A DNA stretch of 64,000 nucleotides from Paenibacillus methanolicus (GCF_008124765.1 NZ_VNHS01000002.1:434001-498000), one strand, 5' to 3'; shown: positions 16,275-26,922, counted from the first letter of the stretch. Numbers and translations: made by a program. Notes: generated from the sequence alone by a model not told the origin.

Positions 16275-17600
16275 CTAAGCCGCCTTAAGATTTGCCCCTT
16301 CTGTCTTGAGCAATACACCCGCATCTTGAAGCATCCACTCGATAAAACACCCATATCCTGAAGTCGGATCGTTGACAAATACATGCGTCACCGCGCCGAT
16401 CAATTTTCCGTTCTGAATAATCGGACTGCCCGACATCCCTTGCACGATCCCGCCCGTCTGTTCAATGAGCCGAGGATCCGTGATCTTAATGACCATTCCC
16501 TTCGTCGCCGGTGAAGCTTGCTTAGTCACATGCACGATCTCGACGTTAAAGCGTTCGACCTTCTGGCCATTGACCACGGTAAGCAGCTGCGCGGGACCTT
16601 CTTTAACCTCTTCCGCGAATGCGACCGGCAGCGCCTGCGAATCATAGCTATGCGTTGGCAGTTCATTCATTTTGCCGAAAATACCGAATGGCGTATTCCG
16701 TTCGATATTACCGAGCACTTTGCCTTCCTTGACGAAGGTAGCGCGTTTCTCGCCCGGTTCGCCGTTCTGGCTCTTGTTAATCGAAGTGACATGCGATTGA
16801 AGTATCTGTCCATCGCCTACTTCAATCGGCGTCTGCGTATCCATATCAGTGATGACATGGCCGAGTGCGCCGTAAACGCCTTGATCGGGAGCGTAGAAAG
16901 TTAACGTACCTACGCCTGCTGCAGAATCCCGAATATAAAGTCCAAGCCGCCAAGCTTGATCCTCGGCATCGTAAATCGGGTCGAGCTTCGTGTCAAATGT
17001 CCGTTCGCCGCGTTTCACGGTTAGCTGCAGCGGTTTCTTGGCTTTGCCCGCTTGCTCGGCTAGATCGGCGACGAGCTTTACTTCGTGGATGGACTTCCCA
17101 TTAATATGGGTGATTAGATCGCCTAGCTGTAAATTAGCGGTTTCCCCGGGCGAAACCTTAACGCCTTTGGAGGTTGCGACTTGATGATGGCCTACGATCA
17201 TAATGCCGGCAGACTTTACTTTGACGCCAATGGTTTGACCGCCTGGAATGACGCGAAGATCAGGCACTACGTTTACCTTAACGGTTTTGAAGGGTATTTT
17301 GCCGAATAATTTCAGCTTCATCGTTGTTTCGCCGCTATGTTCCGTCTGTAACGACAACGGCTTGTTCAAATCGACCGACAATGACCGGCCCTTCGAACCG
17401 TTGACATGAAGAATCGACGGATCGACAGTCACTTGCGCATGGACGGGCATGCCATAGTCTAACTGCTTCAACTGGCCGGAGAACAAACGTAGTTCGTTCG
17501 GGAATGCGGCGAAATGTTGAAAGGGGGAGGAAAGACCAAGCACGCAAACGAAGAATACGAGAACAAGACCGAGCCACCGCTTACGCTGATTGGCATTCAA
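16275..17600 (-). CDS. spoIVB: SpoIVB serine peptidase
   Basis: About 441 residues. One N-terminal membrane anchor (about 10-28), a PDZ domain (about 120-200, GETANLQLGDLITHINGKSI) and a C-terminal trypsin-like S55 domain with the catalytic serine in GMSGSPI (about 395) and histidine in YGALGHVITD (about 245). It is secreted by the forespore into the intermembrane space, where it cleaves SpoIVFA and so switches on pro-sigma-K processing. Start: a GTG at 17609 lies one base from GGGAG, too close, whereas the in-frame TTG at 17600 is ten bases away; I chose the latter with modest confidence. It lies between recN and spo0A. Confidence 0.93.
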   Translation of the reverse strand: MNANQRKRWLGLVLVFFVCVLGLSSPFQHFAAFPNELRLFSGQLKQLDYGMPVHAQVTVDPSILHVNGSKGRSLSVDLNKPLSLQTEHSGETTMKLKLFGKIPFKTVKVNVVPDLRVIPGGQTIGVKVKSAGIMIVGHHQVATSKGVKVSPGETANLQLGDLITHINGKSIHEVKLVADLAEQAGKAKKPLQLTVKRGERTFDTKLDPIYDAEDQAWRLGLYIRDSAAGVGTLTFYAPDQGVYGALGHVITDMDTQTPIEVGDGQILQSHVTSINKSQNGEPGEKRATFVKEGKVLGNIERNTPFGIFGKMNELPTHSYDSQALPVAFAEEVKEGPAQLLTVVNGQKVERFNVEIVHVTKQASPATKGMVIKITDPRLIEQTGGIVQGMSGSPIIQNGKLIGAVTHVFVNDPTSGYGCFIEWMLQDAGVLLKTEGANLKAA

Positions 17601-17723
17601 TGACTTCACGCTCCCTGTGCATACTTTCGCTTGACGAGAAAGGCGTTCGCCATTTGCGTACTTATAAGGTAACCCTGCCCCTAATGTTTTATGTCGATAA
17701 AAACATTCCCTGAAACCCTTTCA

Positions 17724-19424
17724 CTACGCGCCTTTCTGTTGTTTGGCCAAGTCGAGCATTTCTTGCGCATGATGCCTTGTTTTCTCTGTGACCTCCACGC
17801 CGCCCAGCATGCGGGCAAGTTCTTCGACGCGCGTCACGAACTCCAGTTCCGTCACGTTCGTCGACGTACGTTCGGCTACGATCGACTTGCGAATTTCGTA
17901 ATGGTGGTCCGCCATGCACGCGACCTGCGGCAAATGGGTTATGGAGAACACCTGGCATTGACGCGACAAACGCGACATTTTCTCCGCGATCGCTTGCGCC
18001 GCTCGTCCGCTAACTCCCGTATCCACCTCATCGAATATAAGCGTAGGCACTTGATCGATCGATGCGAAAATCGTTTTGAGCGCTAGCATGATCCGCGACA
18101 TCTCGCCGCCTGAAGCGATTTTGTTCAGCGGCTTCAGCGGTTCGCCCGGATTCGGCGCAATCAGGAATACCGCTTCATCGATCCCGTTGTGAAGCAGTTT
18201 GTACTTATCGCCGACCTTATGCATGAGCAGCTCGACCCGGAACGTCGTCCGCTCCATCTGCAGCTGGCGCAGTTCGGATTCGATGGCAGCCGCAAGCTTA
18301 TGGGCCGCTCCACGGCGCAGCTCGGACAACGACAGGCCGTAACGCACCGCTTCCTCGTACAATTGCTCCTCTTCTTTGCGCAGACGTTCAATATGCTCGT
18401 CCCGGTTCTCCATCTTGTCGGCCTCGTGCTGGATTCGCTTCAAGTACGCCAGAATATCCGGAATCGTCTCTCCGTACTTGCGCTTTAAGCTGTGAATGAG
18501 ATCAAGGCGGTCGTCGATCTCCGCAAGCCGCTCCGGATCGGACTCCACGCCGTCGCGGTAGTCGCGCAATTGGAATGCGGCATCCTCGAGCTGGTAAAAG
18601 GCGGACTGAACCTGCTCCAGCAACGGGTTCAGCACTTCGGGATCGTAATCCCTTATATCTTCGAGCCGCGAAATCGAACGGCTTATCGCATCAAGTCCCT
18701 TGTTTCCATACAATAGCGCATACGCTTCGGACGCGGAATCTCTGCGCTTTACGGCATACATTAGTTTTTGCTTTTCTTCCTGGAGCGATTCATCCTCTCC
18801 CGGCTTCAGCTTCGCTCCGGAGATTTCTTCGATCTGGAATCTGTAGAGATCGAGCATCTGCATATTCTGCCGCGATGAATCTTCGAGCTCCTTGAGCTTG
18901 TGGCGCGCGTCGTCGTATTTGCGGTGGGTTTCCTTGTAGCTCGCGATTAGGCCTTCGACGCGTTCGCCGGCATACAAGTCGAGCCAATCCAAATGACGCT
19001 CGGTCTTGAATAACGATTGATGTTCGTGTTGACCGTGAATGTTAACGAGGAATTCGCCGACTTCGCGAAGCATGGACATCGTGACGATTCGGCCGTTAAT
19101 TCGGCTTACGTTCTTCCCTTGGGCAGACAGCTCGCGTCGGACGACCAATCCTTCCTCCGGCGATGCTTCAATGCCGAATCCGTGTAGCGTCGTCCACACG
19201 GGATGGACGGCCGGCAGTTCGAACATCGCTTCGATTTCGGCTTTATCGCAGCCGTATCGGACCATATCCGAAGAGCCTCTGCCCCCGACAATGAGGGATA
19301 GCGCATCGATAAGTATCGACTTGCCGGCGCCGGTCTCCCCCGTCAGAACGTGAAACCCATCGTGAAACCGGACCGATACCGATTCAATAACCGCCAAATT
19401 ACGAATAGATAATTCGCGAAGCAT
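17724..19424 (-). CDS. recN: DNA repair ATPase RecN
   Basis: A 566-residue SMC-like protein acting early in double-strand break repair. Walker A (GETGAGKS) lies near residue 30, a long coiled-coil middle region spans about 150-400, the ABC signature region is ASGGEMSRIMLAL (about 433) and Walker B is PTLIFDEVDTG (about 462). AAGGAGG is eight bases before the ATG. It follows argR with a 33-base gap, as in B. subtilis. Confidence 0.96.
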   Translation of the reverse strand: MLRELSIRNLAVIESVSVRFHDGFHVLTGETGAGKSILIDALSLIVGGRGSSDMVRYGCDKAEIEAMFELPAVHPVWTTLHGFGIEASPEEGLVVRRELSAQGKNVSRINGRIVTMSMLREVGEFLVNIHGQHEHQSLFKTERHLDWLDLYAGERVEGLIASYKETHRKYDDARHKLKELEDSSRQNMQMLDLYRFQIEEISGAKLKPGEDESLQEEKQKLMYAVKRRDSASEAYALLYGNKGLDAISRSISRLEDIRDYDPEVLNPLLEQVQSAFYQLEDAAFQLRDYRDGVESDPERLAEIDDRLDLIHSLKRKYGETIPDILAYLKRIQHEADKMENRDEHIERLRKEEEQLYEEAVRYGLSLSELRRGAAHKLAAAIESELRQLQMERTTFRVELLMHKVGDKYKLLHNGIDEAVFLIAPNPGEPLKPLNKIASGGEMSRIMLALKTIFASIDQVPTLIFDEVDTGVSGRAAQAIAEKMSRLSRQCQVFSITHLPQVACMADHHYEIRKSIVAERTSTNVTELEFVTRVEELARMLGGVEVTEKTRHHAQEMLDLAKQQKGA

Positions 19425-19457
19425 GCAGAATTCCTCCTTGTTAACGGTGCCTAATAA

Positions 19458-19907
19458 TTAGTTCATGTAGGCGAGCATACGCTCGATAATCTCGCCGCTT
19501 TGCTCTTTGGAGCGACAAATGATCAGTATGGTGTCATCGCCGCAAATCGTGCCCATGACTTCGGTCCATTCCATGTTGTCGATCATCGCCCCGATGGCGT
19601 TCGCCGTTCCGGGCAGGCACTTCATGACGACCAGATTATCCGTCGAGTCGATATGCAGAAAATGATCTACCAGCGCCCGCTTCAGCTTGTGTACCGGATT
19701 CATGCGCTGCTCTTGCGGTAACGAGTATCGGTAGCGCCCGTCCTCCGCCGGCACCTTAATGAGTTGAAGCTCCTTAATATCCCTCGACACCGTAGCCTGC
19801 GTCACTTGAAGTCCGGCTTCGCGCAGCGAGTCAACGAGCTCTTCTTGGGTTTCGACGATGCCGCCGGTTATAATCTCGCGTATCTTCATATGTCGTACAC
19901 TCTTCAT
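19458..19907 (-). CDS. argR: Arginine repressor ArgR/AhrC
   Basis: 149 residues, the same as B. subtilis AhrC. The N-terminal winged helix-turn-helix ([35 protein letters not shown]) is followed by a C-terminal hexamerisation and arginine-binding domain with the [14 protein letters not shown] motif. It represses arginine synthesis and activates catabolism when arginine is bound. A much longer in-frame extension exists, but it would run through the upstream gene; the ATG at 19907 has AGGGAGG five bases before it and gives the family length. Confidence 0.95.
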   Translation of the reverse strand: MKSVRHMKIREIITGGIVETQEELVDSLREAGLQVTQATVSRDIKELQLIKVPAEDGRYRYSLPQEQRMNPVHKLKRALVDHFLHIDSTDNLVVMKCLPGTANAIGAMIDNMEWTEVMGTICGDDTILIICRSKEQSGEIIERMLAYMN

Positions 19908-19930
19908 GGAATCCTCCCTAATATTCGCGC

Positions 19931-20398
19931 CTACTGGTCCGGAAACTGAAACGTAATGACTCGCACCGTTCGTTCGCGCGCATTCACGTAAACTACGCCT
20001 GACGCCTCCGGAAGCAACAAGGCATAAACCATCAGCTTGTCCCTTAAACCGCTGCCCGTCCATTCTATCGGCATGCGCTCTCGCGCCGTCTTTACAATGT
20101 AATGCTTCCCGTCTTTCTCCGCGATCATGTCAATGAACAGCCTGCTCTGCAGCTGCTCGCCCGTATCGATCTCTATATGAATCGGAACCTTGTAACGACC
20201 GTGCGTAACCTCGAATCCATCCTCTTCCAGCAGCTTCACGTGCTCATCGTCGTCGTCTACCTCTTCCGCCCGGCTGAGCAGCACTTCGGAATGCATAGAT
20301 GGCGGCTCATGCAGCCATCGGTAGAAGAGCCGATAGATCAACAGGATAATTAGCATCACCGCGACCAGCATAACGAGCCAGTCTCCGTATTTCCCCAA
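19931..20398 (-). CDS. Membrane-anchored protein of unknown function, possibly a decayed PD-(D/E)XK fold
   Basis: 155 residues: one N-terminal transmembrane helix (about 7-25), an acidic linker ([10 protein letters not shown], 45-53), then a soluble domain. The domain runs LFID (D90), [14 protein letters not shown] (K103), and after a short gap [14 protein letters not shown] (119-131) and a final strand VVYVN. This is the order found in RecB/Cas4-type nucleases (D, E-x-K, then Q-x-x-x-Y-A-L-L), but the Glu of E-x-K is Ile here, so it is probably inactive. I do not recognise a named family. It sits between tlyA and argR in the recN/spo0A block; the SD region is weak. Confidence 0.6.
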   Translation of the reverse strand: MGKYGDWLVMLVAVMLIILLIYRLFYRWLHEPPSMHSEVLLSRAEEVDDDDEHVKLLEEDGFEVTHGRYKVPIHIEIDTGEQLQSRLFIDMIAEKDGKHYIVKTARERMPIEWTGSGLRDKLMVYALLLPEASGVVYVNARERTVRVITFQFPDQ

Positions 20399-20583
20399 GC
20401 GGATCCCTCCGTTCGCTCATCTCCTGTCAGAACTGCTTCGAAATCGCTTGCCCTCTTGGCCATAACGTGATGTCGAATTCAATGTAGGAGCCTAAGCGAA
20501 CAACGCGCCGAATTACGAACGCTTGTTTGCTTTTTCAGTTTAACAAAAATTCGCTTCCGTGCAAAGGGGAACAAGACGAAAAA

Positions 20584-20615
20584 AGTCTCTTAAGCTTATG
20601 TATGCTCAAGAGACT
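20584..20615 (-). terminator. Rho-independent terminator after tlyA
   Basis: Arms AGTCTCTT and AAGAGACT extended by GC/GC, followed on the minus strand by a run of six T. It separates the dxs-tlyA unit from the downstream membrane protein and argR. Confidence 0.8.
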
Positions 20616-20635
20616 CCTTCAGGCCAATCCGTATC

Positions 20636-21454
20636 TTATTTGAACGTCGATCCGGCTTCGGCAACGACCGCCGCGATTTGCTCATCGCCGGGGACTTCCT
20701 CTACCGGCGCGCCCCGCCACAGCCAGTGCGCCAGAAACTCGACGTTGCCTTCGCCGCCCGTAATCGGCGAGAAGGTCAAATGACGCAGCTCATAACCTGC
20801 GGCGGCGGCAAAGTCGGTAATCGTGCGCAGCACCTCGCGATGAACGGCCGGTTCGCGAACGACGCCCGACTTCCCGACTTTCTCCCGTCCCGCTTCAAAC
20901 TGAGGTTTGATCAATGCCATAACGCCCGATCCAGGCGCGAATAACGTGCCGAGCGTAGGCAAAATCAGCTTGAGCGAAATAAAGGAAACGTCGATCGTCG
21001 CGAATGAAGGTATCGGCCCCTTCAGGTCTTCAGGCGTCATATAACGAAAGTTCGTACGTTCCATCACGTTCACCCGTTCATCCTGACGAAGCGACCAGTC
21101 CAGTTGATTATATCCAACGTCGATGGCGTATACATAGGTTGCGCCGTTCTGGAGCGCGCAATCGGTAAAACCTCCGGTCGATGCCCCAATGTCCAGCATG
21201 ACAACGTCGTTCATATCAAGCTCGAATGCGCGGATTGCCTTCTCCAGCTTCAGACCGCCGCGGCTCACATACGGATGCGGCGCTCCTTTGACCGTAATCG
21301 ATGCGGAGCGCGGCACTTTCATGCCGCCCTTCTCCACGCGTTCCCCATCCACGATGACGAGGCCCGCCATCAGCGCGGCCTTCGCCTTCTCGCGGCTCTC
21401 ATAAAACCCTTGTTCCACCAATAAAATATCGATTCGTTCTTTCCCTAAGGTCAT
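20636..21454 (-). CDS. tlyA: TlyA-family rRNA 2'-O-methyltransferase
   Basis: A 272-residue protein with an N-terminal S4 RNA-binding domain (about 6-65, ERIDILLVEQGFYESREKAK) and a FtsJ-like Rossmann methyltransferase domain with the SAM motif MLDIGASTGGFTDCAL (about 86-101). TlyA methylates ribosomal RNA riboses in mycobacteria; the Bacillus homologue YqxC is less studied, so target is inferred. It starts 15 bases after the dxs stop, with GGGAG upstream, as part of the xse-ispA-dxs-tlyA operon. Confidence 0.9.
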   Translation of the reverse strand: MTLGKERIDILLVEQGFYESREKAKAALMAGLVIVDGERVEKGGMKVPRSASITVKGAPHPYVSRGGLKLEKAIRAFELDMNDVVMLDIGASTGGFTDCALQNGATYVYAIDVGYNQLDWSLRQDERVNVMERTNFRYMTPEDLKGPIPSFATIDVSFISLKLILPTLGTLFAPGSGVMALIKPQFEAGREKVGKSGVVREPAVHREVLRTITDFAAAAGYELRHLTFSPITGGEGNVEFLAHWLWRGAPVEEVPGDEQIAAVVAEAGSTFK

Positions 21455-21469
21455 GCTTCTCTCCCGCTC

Positions 21470-23374
21470 TTATGCCGTTCCGTTCGCGCGCTGGCGCAGC
21501 ACGGGTTTCAAGGCGCGCAGCTCCTTGCAGACGCGCTCTGCCGTAAGTCCCGTCTCCTGGCGTTGTTCTTTGATGGAGCCATGTTCGACGAATACGTCTG
21601 GTACGCCGATGATCCGGATATTCAAGCCGCTGATGCCGCGCTGCGAATAGAACTCTAGAATCGCGCTGCCGAGACCGCCTTGTTCGGATCCTTCTTCCAG
21701 CACGATCATGCTCTGACCTTCTTTCGCCAGCTGCAGCAGCATGGCTTCGTCCAGCGGCTTCACGAATCGCGCGTTCACGATCCGTACGTTCTGCCCTTCG
21801 CGCTTCAGCTGTTCCGCCGCTTCTTCCGCAACCGCCACCATCGGACCGATCGCCAGAATGACCGAAGAGTCGCCTTCGCGGACCGTTTCCCATGAGCCGA
21901 TCGGAATCGGGTGCATCTCCTTCTCGATCTCTACGCCGACGCCGTTCACGCGCGGATAGCGGATCGCGATCGGACCGTCGTTGTAGTCGACCGCCGTCTT
22001 CATCATCCGGCGCAACTCGTTCTCGTCCTTCGGCATCATGAGCACCATATTCGGCACGTGTCGCAGATACGCGATGTCGTAGACGCCATGATGCGTCTCG
22101 CCGTCCGGACCGACGAAGCCGGCGCGGTCGATCGCGAAGATCACGTTCAAGTTCTGGCGGCATATATCGTGCACCACTTGGTCATATGCACGCTGCAGGA
22201 AGGTCGAATACACCGCGTATACCGGCTTCAAGCCTTCCATCGCCATCGCGGCGCACAGCGTCGCCGCATGCTGTTCGGCAATGCCAACGTCGATCATCCG
22301 GCCAGGGAACAGCTCCGCGAACTTCAGCAATCCCGATCCTCCCGGCATGGCAGGCGTAACGGCTACAATTCGTTTATCCTCCTTCGCCAGATCGATCAGC
22401 GCTTCGCTGAAAACTTCGGTGTACATCGGCGGTCCGACCGCTTTGAGCACCTGTCCGGATTCGATTTTGTATGGCGAAATCCCGTGCCACTTATGCGAAT
22501 CCGCTTCCGCAGGGGAATAACCTTTGCCTTTGGTCGTGACGACATGGACCATTACCGGTCCTGTCGCGTTCTTCGCTTGCTCCAGTACTTCCAGCAGCTG
22601 CGGAATATCGTGTCCGTCAACCGGTCCGAAATACGTAAAGCCGAACTGTTCGAACAAAATGCCGCTGACGAGCAAATATTTGACGCTGTCCTTCAGTCGT
22701 TCTGCGGTTTTGGACAGCGTTCCGCCGATAGCCGGTATTTTCTTCAGGAACTGGTTCAGCTCTTCTTTGGCCTTCTGGTAATGGCGGTCGGTGCGGATCT
22801 TGGACAAGTAATGATGAAGCGCGCCAACGTTCGGGGCAATGGACATCTCGTTGTCGTTCAGGATGACCAGCAAATTCTTCTTCTCGTGCCCGATATGGTT
22901 GAGTGCCTCTAACGCCATGCCGCCCGTTAGCGCGCCGTCGCCGATTACGGCAACGACTTTGTTCGTCTCGCCCTTCAAATCGCGCGCGAGCGCCATGCCC
23001 ATCGCGGCCGAGAGCGACGTGCTGCTGTGACCCGCTTCCCAGACGTCGTGCTCGCTTTCGGATCGCTTGACGAATCCGCAGAGACCTTTATATTGACGCA
23101 ACGTATCGAATTGATCTTTCCGGCCTGTCAATATTTTATGGACATACGATTGATGTCCGACATCGTATATGAATTTATCGGTCGGGCTGTCAAACAGATA
23201 ATGCATCGCAAGCGTTAACTCGACGACGCCCAGATTTGGCGCAAGGTGACCACCGGTAACGGAGAGCTTCTCGATCAAAAATGAGCGTATCTCAGCAGCG
23301 AGCTCATCCAGCTGCGGAACTGTTAAGTTTTTCAAATCTTTAGGCCCGTTGATATGTTCGAGCAACACATTCAT
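21470..23374 (-). CDS. dxs: 1-deoxy-D-xylulose-5-phosphate synthase
   Basis: 634 residues, typical length. It condenses pyruvate and glyceraldehyde 3-phosphate, the first step of the MEP isoprenoid pathway. The thiamine-diphosphate motif [14 protein letters not shown] ... [11 protein letters not shown] (about 146-178) and the transketolase central domain ([17 protein letters not shown], about 415) are intact. The annotated ATG is only two bases from GAGG; a GTG two codons later is better spaced. ispA, the next isoprenoid gene, lies 105 bases upstream. Confidence 0.96.
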   Translation of the reverse strand: MNVLLEHINGPKDLKNLTVPQLDELAAEIRSFLIEKLSVTGGHLAPNLGVVELTLAMHYLFDSPTDKFIYDVGHQSYVHKILTGRKDQFDTLRQYKGLCGFVKRSESEHDVWEAGHSSTSLSAAMGMALARDLKGETNKVVAVIGDGALTGGMALEALNHIGHEKKNLLVILNDNEMSIAPNVGALHHYLSKIRTDRHYQKAKEELNQFLKKIPAIGGTLSKTAERLKDSVKYLLVSGILFEQFGFTYFGPVDGHDIPQLLEVLEQAKNATGPVMVHVVTTKGKGYSPAEADSHKWHGISPYKIESGQVLKAVGPPMYTEVFSEALIDLAKEDKRIVAVTPAMPGGSGLLKFAELFPGRMIDVGIAEQHAATLCAAMAMEGLKPVYAVYSTFLQRAYDQVVHDICRQNLNVIFAIDRAGFVGPDGETHHGVYDIAYLRHVPNMVLMMPKDENELRRMMKTAVDYNDGPIAIRYPRVNGVGVEIEKEMHPIPIGSWETVREGDSSVILAIGPMVAVAEEAAEQLKREGQNVRIVNARFVKPLDEAMLLQLAKEGQSMIVLEEGSEQGGLGSAILEFYSQRGISGLNIRIIGVPDVFVEHGSIKEQRQETGLTAERVCKELRALKPVLRQRANGTA

Positions 23375-23479
23375 TTCCTCGCTTTCATGGCAGGCGGCTA
23401 CCGGTTCACGATTACCTCTGACTTTGTGACATATTATATCACAGTGTTACAAAATCCCCAATATGTTAGCCGCTAGCAG

Positions 23480-24391
23480 TTAGTGGTCCCGACGCATCAG
23501 ATAGTCCGCGATATCGATCAGCCGCTCAGACGCCGCCAGATTAGCTCTGTTCAGCGCGTCTTTCGCTTCCAGCGTCAACCGCTGCACGAGCGCCGCGCTC
23601 TCTTCAAGCCCGATTAAGTAGGGATATGTTACTTTCTGCTGATCGACGTCGCTGTTAACGGGTTTGCCTAATTTCGCTTCATCGCCCGTCACGTCCAGAA
23701 TATCGTCTTGAACTTGGAACGCGAGTCCCAGCTTGCGGGCGAATTCGCCTACGGCCGCCAACTGCGTCTGGGAAGCCCCGCCGACCCTTGCCCCCGCGGT
23801 GACGGAGAACACCATCAGATCGCTCGTCTTGCGAAGATGAATATATTCCAGCTCTGCGAGCGACGTAATGCCCTGCTCGCCCAAAATATCAGCGGCTTGG
23901 CCTCCTACCATACCCGGCGCTCCCGCGAGCAAAGCCAGGTCCGACGATATCGCAAGAACCGTCTCGGCCGGAACGCCAAGCTTCGCGGCCTGGGCAACCG
24001 CATAGAACGCATGCGTGAGCAATCCGTCGCCCGCCAGTATGGCCATCGCTTCTCCGAACACCTTATGATTCGTCGGCTTGCCGCGCCGGAAATCATCGTT
24101 GTCCATCGCCGGCAAATCGTCGTGGATCAAGGAGTACGTGTGAATCATCTCGACGGCGCACGCAACCGGCATCGCAGCTTGGCGAAGCGGCTTGCTGCCG
24201 TGCACCGCTTCGGCCGCGCTGAGCAAGAGAGCGGGTCGGAGCCGCTTGCCGCCGGCCTCCAGCGAATACATCATCGCGTCGCGCAGCGTAGCGGGCACGC
24301 CGAGCTCGACCGGGAAGGAATCGCGCAGCGCCTCTTCCACCTCCGCGGTCACGGTTTTCAAATATTCCTTGATCGAAATCGAAACGCTCAC
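23480..24391 (-). CDS. ispA: Farnesyl/geranyl diphosphate synthase
   Basis: A 303-residue short-chain prenyltransferase. The first aspartate-rich motif is DDLPAMDNDD (about 93-102) and the second is DDILD (about 233-237); GGKRLRPALLL and GEAMAILAGDGLL are conserved too. It adds isopentenyl diphosphate to allylic diphosphates to make C15 product. Starts with GTG, GAGGGG seven bases before, two bases after the xseB stop, so it is translationally close to xseB. Grouping with dxs and xse genes is the same as in B. subtilis. Confidence 0.94.
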   Translation of the reverse strand: MSVSISIKEYLKTVTAEVEEALRDSFPVELGVPATLRDAMMYSLEAGGKRLRPALLLSAAEAVHGSKPLRQAAMPVACAVEMIHTYSLIHDDLPAMDNDDFRRGKPTNHKVFGEAMAILAGDGLLTHAFYAVAQAAKLGVPAETVLAISSDLALLAGAPGMVGGQAADILGEQGITSLAELEYIHLRKTSDLMVFSVTAGARVGGASQTQLAAVGEFARKLGLAFQVQDDILDVTGDEAKLGKPVNSDVDQQKVTYPYLIGLEESAALVQRLTLEAKDALNRANLAASERLIDIADYLMRRDH

Positions 24392-24393
24392 GT

Positions 24394-24639
24394 CTATTCC
24401 CCTCTATCTTCGTTTGCAGGCGCAAACGGTTTTTTCTGAAGACCGCTCTCGCCCTCAATAAGCACCTCGATCTTGCGTTCTACTTCTTCGAGCTTCGAGC
24501 CGCACAATTGAGAGAGCTTCATCCCTTCCTGAAACAGCTCGATCGCGGTTTCAAGCGGGACGTCGCCGTTCTCCAGCCGTCCTACTATTAATTCTAACCG
24601 TTCCATCGCTTCTTCAAAGCTTAGCTGCTGTTCTTCCAT
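24394..24639 (-). CDS. xseB: Exodeoxyribonuclease VII small subunit
   Basis: 81 residues, all helical, typical of XseB (SFEEAMERLELIVGRLENGDV, then LEEAIELFQEG-like LETAIELFQEGMKL). It associates with XseA to form the single-strand-specific exonuclease VII. Four bases separate it from the xseA stop. Confidence 0.93.
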   Translation of the reverse strand: MEEQQLSFEEAMERLELIVGRLENGDVPLETAIELFQEGMKLSQLCGSKLEEVERKIEVLIEGESGLQKKPFAPANEDRGE

Positions 24640-24643
24640 CTGC

Positions 24644-25996
24644 TCAAGCTTCCCCTTTCATCGACCAAACTTGGCAATCCAGCTGGCCATCGGCTAATTT
24701 GACTTTCACGATATCGCCTGGCTGCACGTCCTTGATCGACTTCAACAGCCGCTTCTCCGCTTCATCGTAGACGAGACCGTAGCCGCGCGACATGACCTTA
24801 AGCGGACTTAAAGCATCCAGCTGCTTCATGGCCGACACCAGCATCATCTGACGCTCTTTCATCGTGCCGCTCATGGCGCTTTCCATTCGGCGGGTCAGCG
24901 TCTCGACTCGTTTGGCTTCGATTGCCGCGCGTTCGCCCGGATGGGCCGAGGTAAGCTTCGCCTGAACTCTGAGCCATCGTTCCCTGCCTCGTTCCGCACG
25001 ACGCACCGTACGATTCTCCAGCCGCTCCTTAAGCCGGTCGAGCCGTTCGGCTTGCTGCAGCAAATAGCGGCGAGGATTGAGGAATACCGGCGATCGCCGC
25101 AGCCTTGCGAGTCGCTCGCCCCGCGTTCTGACCGCGGTTTTTAACGCCTGCGCAAGCCTTGCGTTCGTCTGCGCGAGCTGCGTTCTTAATTCTTGTACGT
25201 TCTGCACGGCGAGTTCCGCCGCCGCGGTTGGCGTGGCCGCCCGCAGATCCGCGACGAAATCGGCGATGGTGAAATCCGTCTCGTGTCCGACCGCGGAAAT
25301 AACCGGGATCGCCGAAGCCGCGATGCTGCGGGCCACGCGTTCATCGTTGAACGCCCACAGCTCCTCCAACGAGCCGCCGCCGCGCCCTACGATTAATACG
25401 TCGACTTCCGCCAATCGGTTCATTGTTTCGATCGCCTTGACGATCGCGGGCGCCGCGCCCGTCCCTTGGACGAGGACAGGAAAAAGCAGCACCGGCACGG
25501 AAGGGTGGCGGCGCTGCAGCGTGATGATAATATCGCGGACGGCTGCGCCGGTCGGAGAAGTGATGATGCCAACGGCCTTCGGAAACTTCGGAATTGCCCG
25601 TTTTCGCGATGCGGCGAAAAGCCCTTCGTCCTCAAGTTTCCGCTTCAGCTGTTCAAATGCCAAATATAAGCTGCCAATCCCGTCAGGTTGCATCTGAATC
25701 ACGTAGAATTGATAATTGCCGTCGCGCTCATAGACCGAGAAGTTACCGCGCGCCAGCACCTTCGCGCCTTCCTTCGGTTTGAAAGGAAGGCGCTGGTTAT
25801 GGGAAGCGAACATGATGCATTTTAGCCGGCTGTCGGGATCTTTCAGCGTAAAATACATATGTCCGCTGGAATGGTGCGTAAAGTTGGAAATTTCGCCGCG
25901 TACCCACACGTCGCCCAGTACGTGATCCGACTCGAGCTTCATCTTGATATAGCGCGTAATTTCCTTAATCGAATATACTTTGGCATCTTGTTTCAT
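24644..25996 (-). CDS. xseA: Exodeoxyribonuclease VII large subunit
   Basis: 450 residues. An N-terminal OB fold (about 8-100, WVRGEISNFTHHSSGHMYF) binds single-stranded DNA; the catalytic domain (about 125-330) has the conserved GRGGGSLEELWAFNDE and SAVGHETDFTIADF motifs; a long coiled coil and a C-terminal beta segment follow. It degrades single-stranded DNA from both ends in mismatch and damage processing. The ATG is seven bases after the folD stop. Confidence 0.95.
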   Translation of the reverse strand: MKQDAKVYSIKEITRYIKMKLESDHVLGDVWVRGEISNFTHHSSGHMYFTLKDPDSRLKCIMFASHNQRLPFKPKEGAKVLARGNFSVYERDGNYQFYVIQMQPDGIGSLYLAFEQLKRKLEDEGLFAASRKRAIPKFPKAVGIITSPTGAAVRDIIITLQRRHPSVPVLLFPVLVQGTGAAPAIVKAIETMNRLAEVDVLIVGRGGGSLEELWAFNDERVARSIAASAIPVISAVGHETDFTIADFVADLRAATPTAAAELAVQNVQELRTQLAQTNARLAQALKTAVRTRGERLARLRRSPVFLNPRRYLLQQAERLDRLKERLENRTVRRAERGRERWLRVQAKLTSAHPGERAAIEAKRVETLTRRMESAMSGTMKERQMMLVSAMKQLDALSPLKVMSRGYGLVYDEAEKRLLKSIKDVQPGDIVKVKLADGQLDCQVWSMKGEA

Positions 25997-26003
25997 GGCC
26001 GTA

Positions 26004-26864
26004 TCACGCCTTGCGCGCCGCCGAAGCCTTCGCCGCCTTCAGCGTGTTCGCGAGCAGCATCGTAATCGTCATGGGACCGACGCCTCCGGGTACCGGCGTA
26101 ATGTAACCAGCCACTTCTCTCGCCGCTTCGAAATCCACGTCGCCGACGAGTCTGTTGTCCGCTAAACGATTGATGCCGACGTCGATGACGATCGCCCCGG
26201 GCTTGACGTAGCTTGCGCCGATTGCTTCCGGCTTACCGATCGCAACGACGAGGATGTCGGCCGTGCGCGCGATCGCTTCCATATCCGCGGTGCGCGAATG
26301 GCAGATCGTGACGGTCGCGTTCTCGCGCAGAAGCAGCATGGATACTGGCTTGCCGACGATATTGCTGCGCCCGATCACGACCGCATGCTTGCCCGCGATC
26401 GAATTGCCGCTCCGTTTAATCAATTCGATGACGCCGGCCGGCGTGCAAGGAAGAAGACTGTCGTCGCCGATGACCATATTGCCGACGCTGACCGGATGGA
26501 ACCCGTCGACGTCCTTCTCGACGCTAATCGCATCGATGACCGCCTTCTCTTCAATATGCGAAGGTAGCGGGAGCTGTACCAGAATGCCATGGATACTGGA
26601 CTGACGGTTTAACGTATCGATTAGCGCCAGCAGGTCCGCCTCCGAAGTATCGCCGCTTAGACGGTGTACTTCCGAGTAGAAACCGAGCTGTTCGCACGCC
26701 TTCGCCTTGTTGGACACGTAGACTTGCGATGCTTTGTCTTCGCCCACAAGAATAACGGCTAGTCCAGGTACGATCCCGTCTGCCGCCAGTCGAGCCGCAT
26801 CCACCTTTAGTTCCGAGCGAATTTCATCCGAAATTACTTTCCCTTCAATACGCTGTGCCGTCAC
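26004..26864 (-). CDS. folD: Bifunctional methylenetetrahydrofolate dehydrogenase/cyclohydrolase
   Basis: 286 residues, standard for FolD. The catalytic lysine lies in [14 protein letters not shown] (about 49-62), the folate-site motif GILVQLPLP near 95, the nucleotide-binding GRSNIVGKP near 164 and [15 protein letters not shown] near the C-terminus. It interconverts methylene-, methenyl- and formyl-tetrahydrofolate. Lies between nusB and xseA. Confidence 0.96.
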   Translation of the reverse strand: MTAQRIEGKVISDEIRSELKVDAARLAADGIVPGLAVILVGEDKASQVYVSNKAKACEQLGFYSEVHRLSGDTSEADLLALIDTLNRQSSIHGILVQLPLPSHIEEKAVIDAISVEKDVDGFHPVSVGNMVIGDDSLLPCTPAGVIELIKRSGNSIAGKHAVVIGRSNIVGKPVSMLLLRENATVTICHSRTADMEAIARTADILVVAIGKPEAIGASYVKPGAIVIDVGINRLADNRLVGDVDFEAAREVAGYITPVPGGVGPMTITMLLANTLKAAKASAARKA

Positions 26865-26922
26865 GTTATTCCCTCTCCCTTATCCGTTTATGTACGTTCG
26901 CGAACCTCATGTCAAAACGAGA

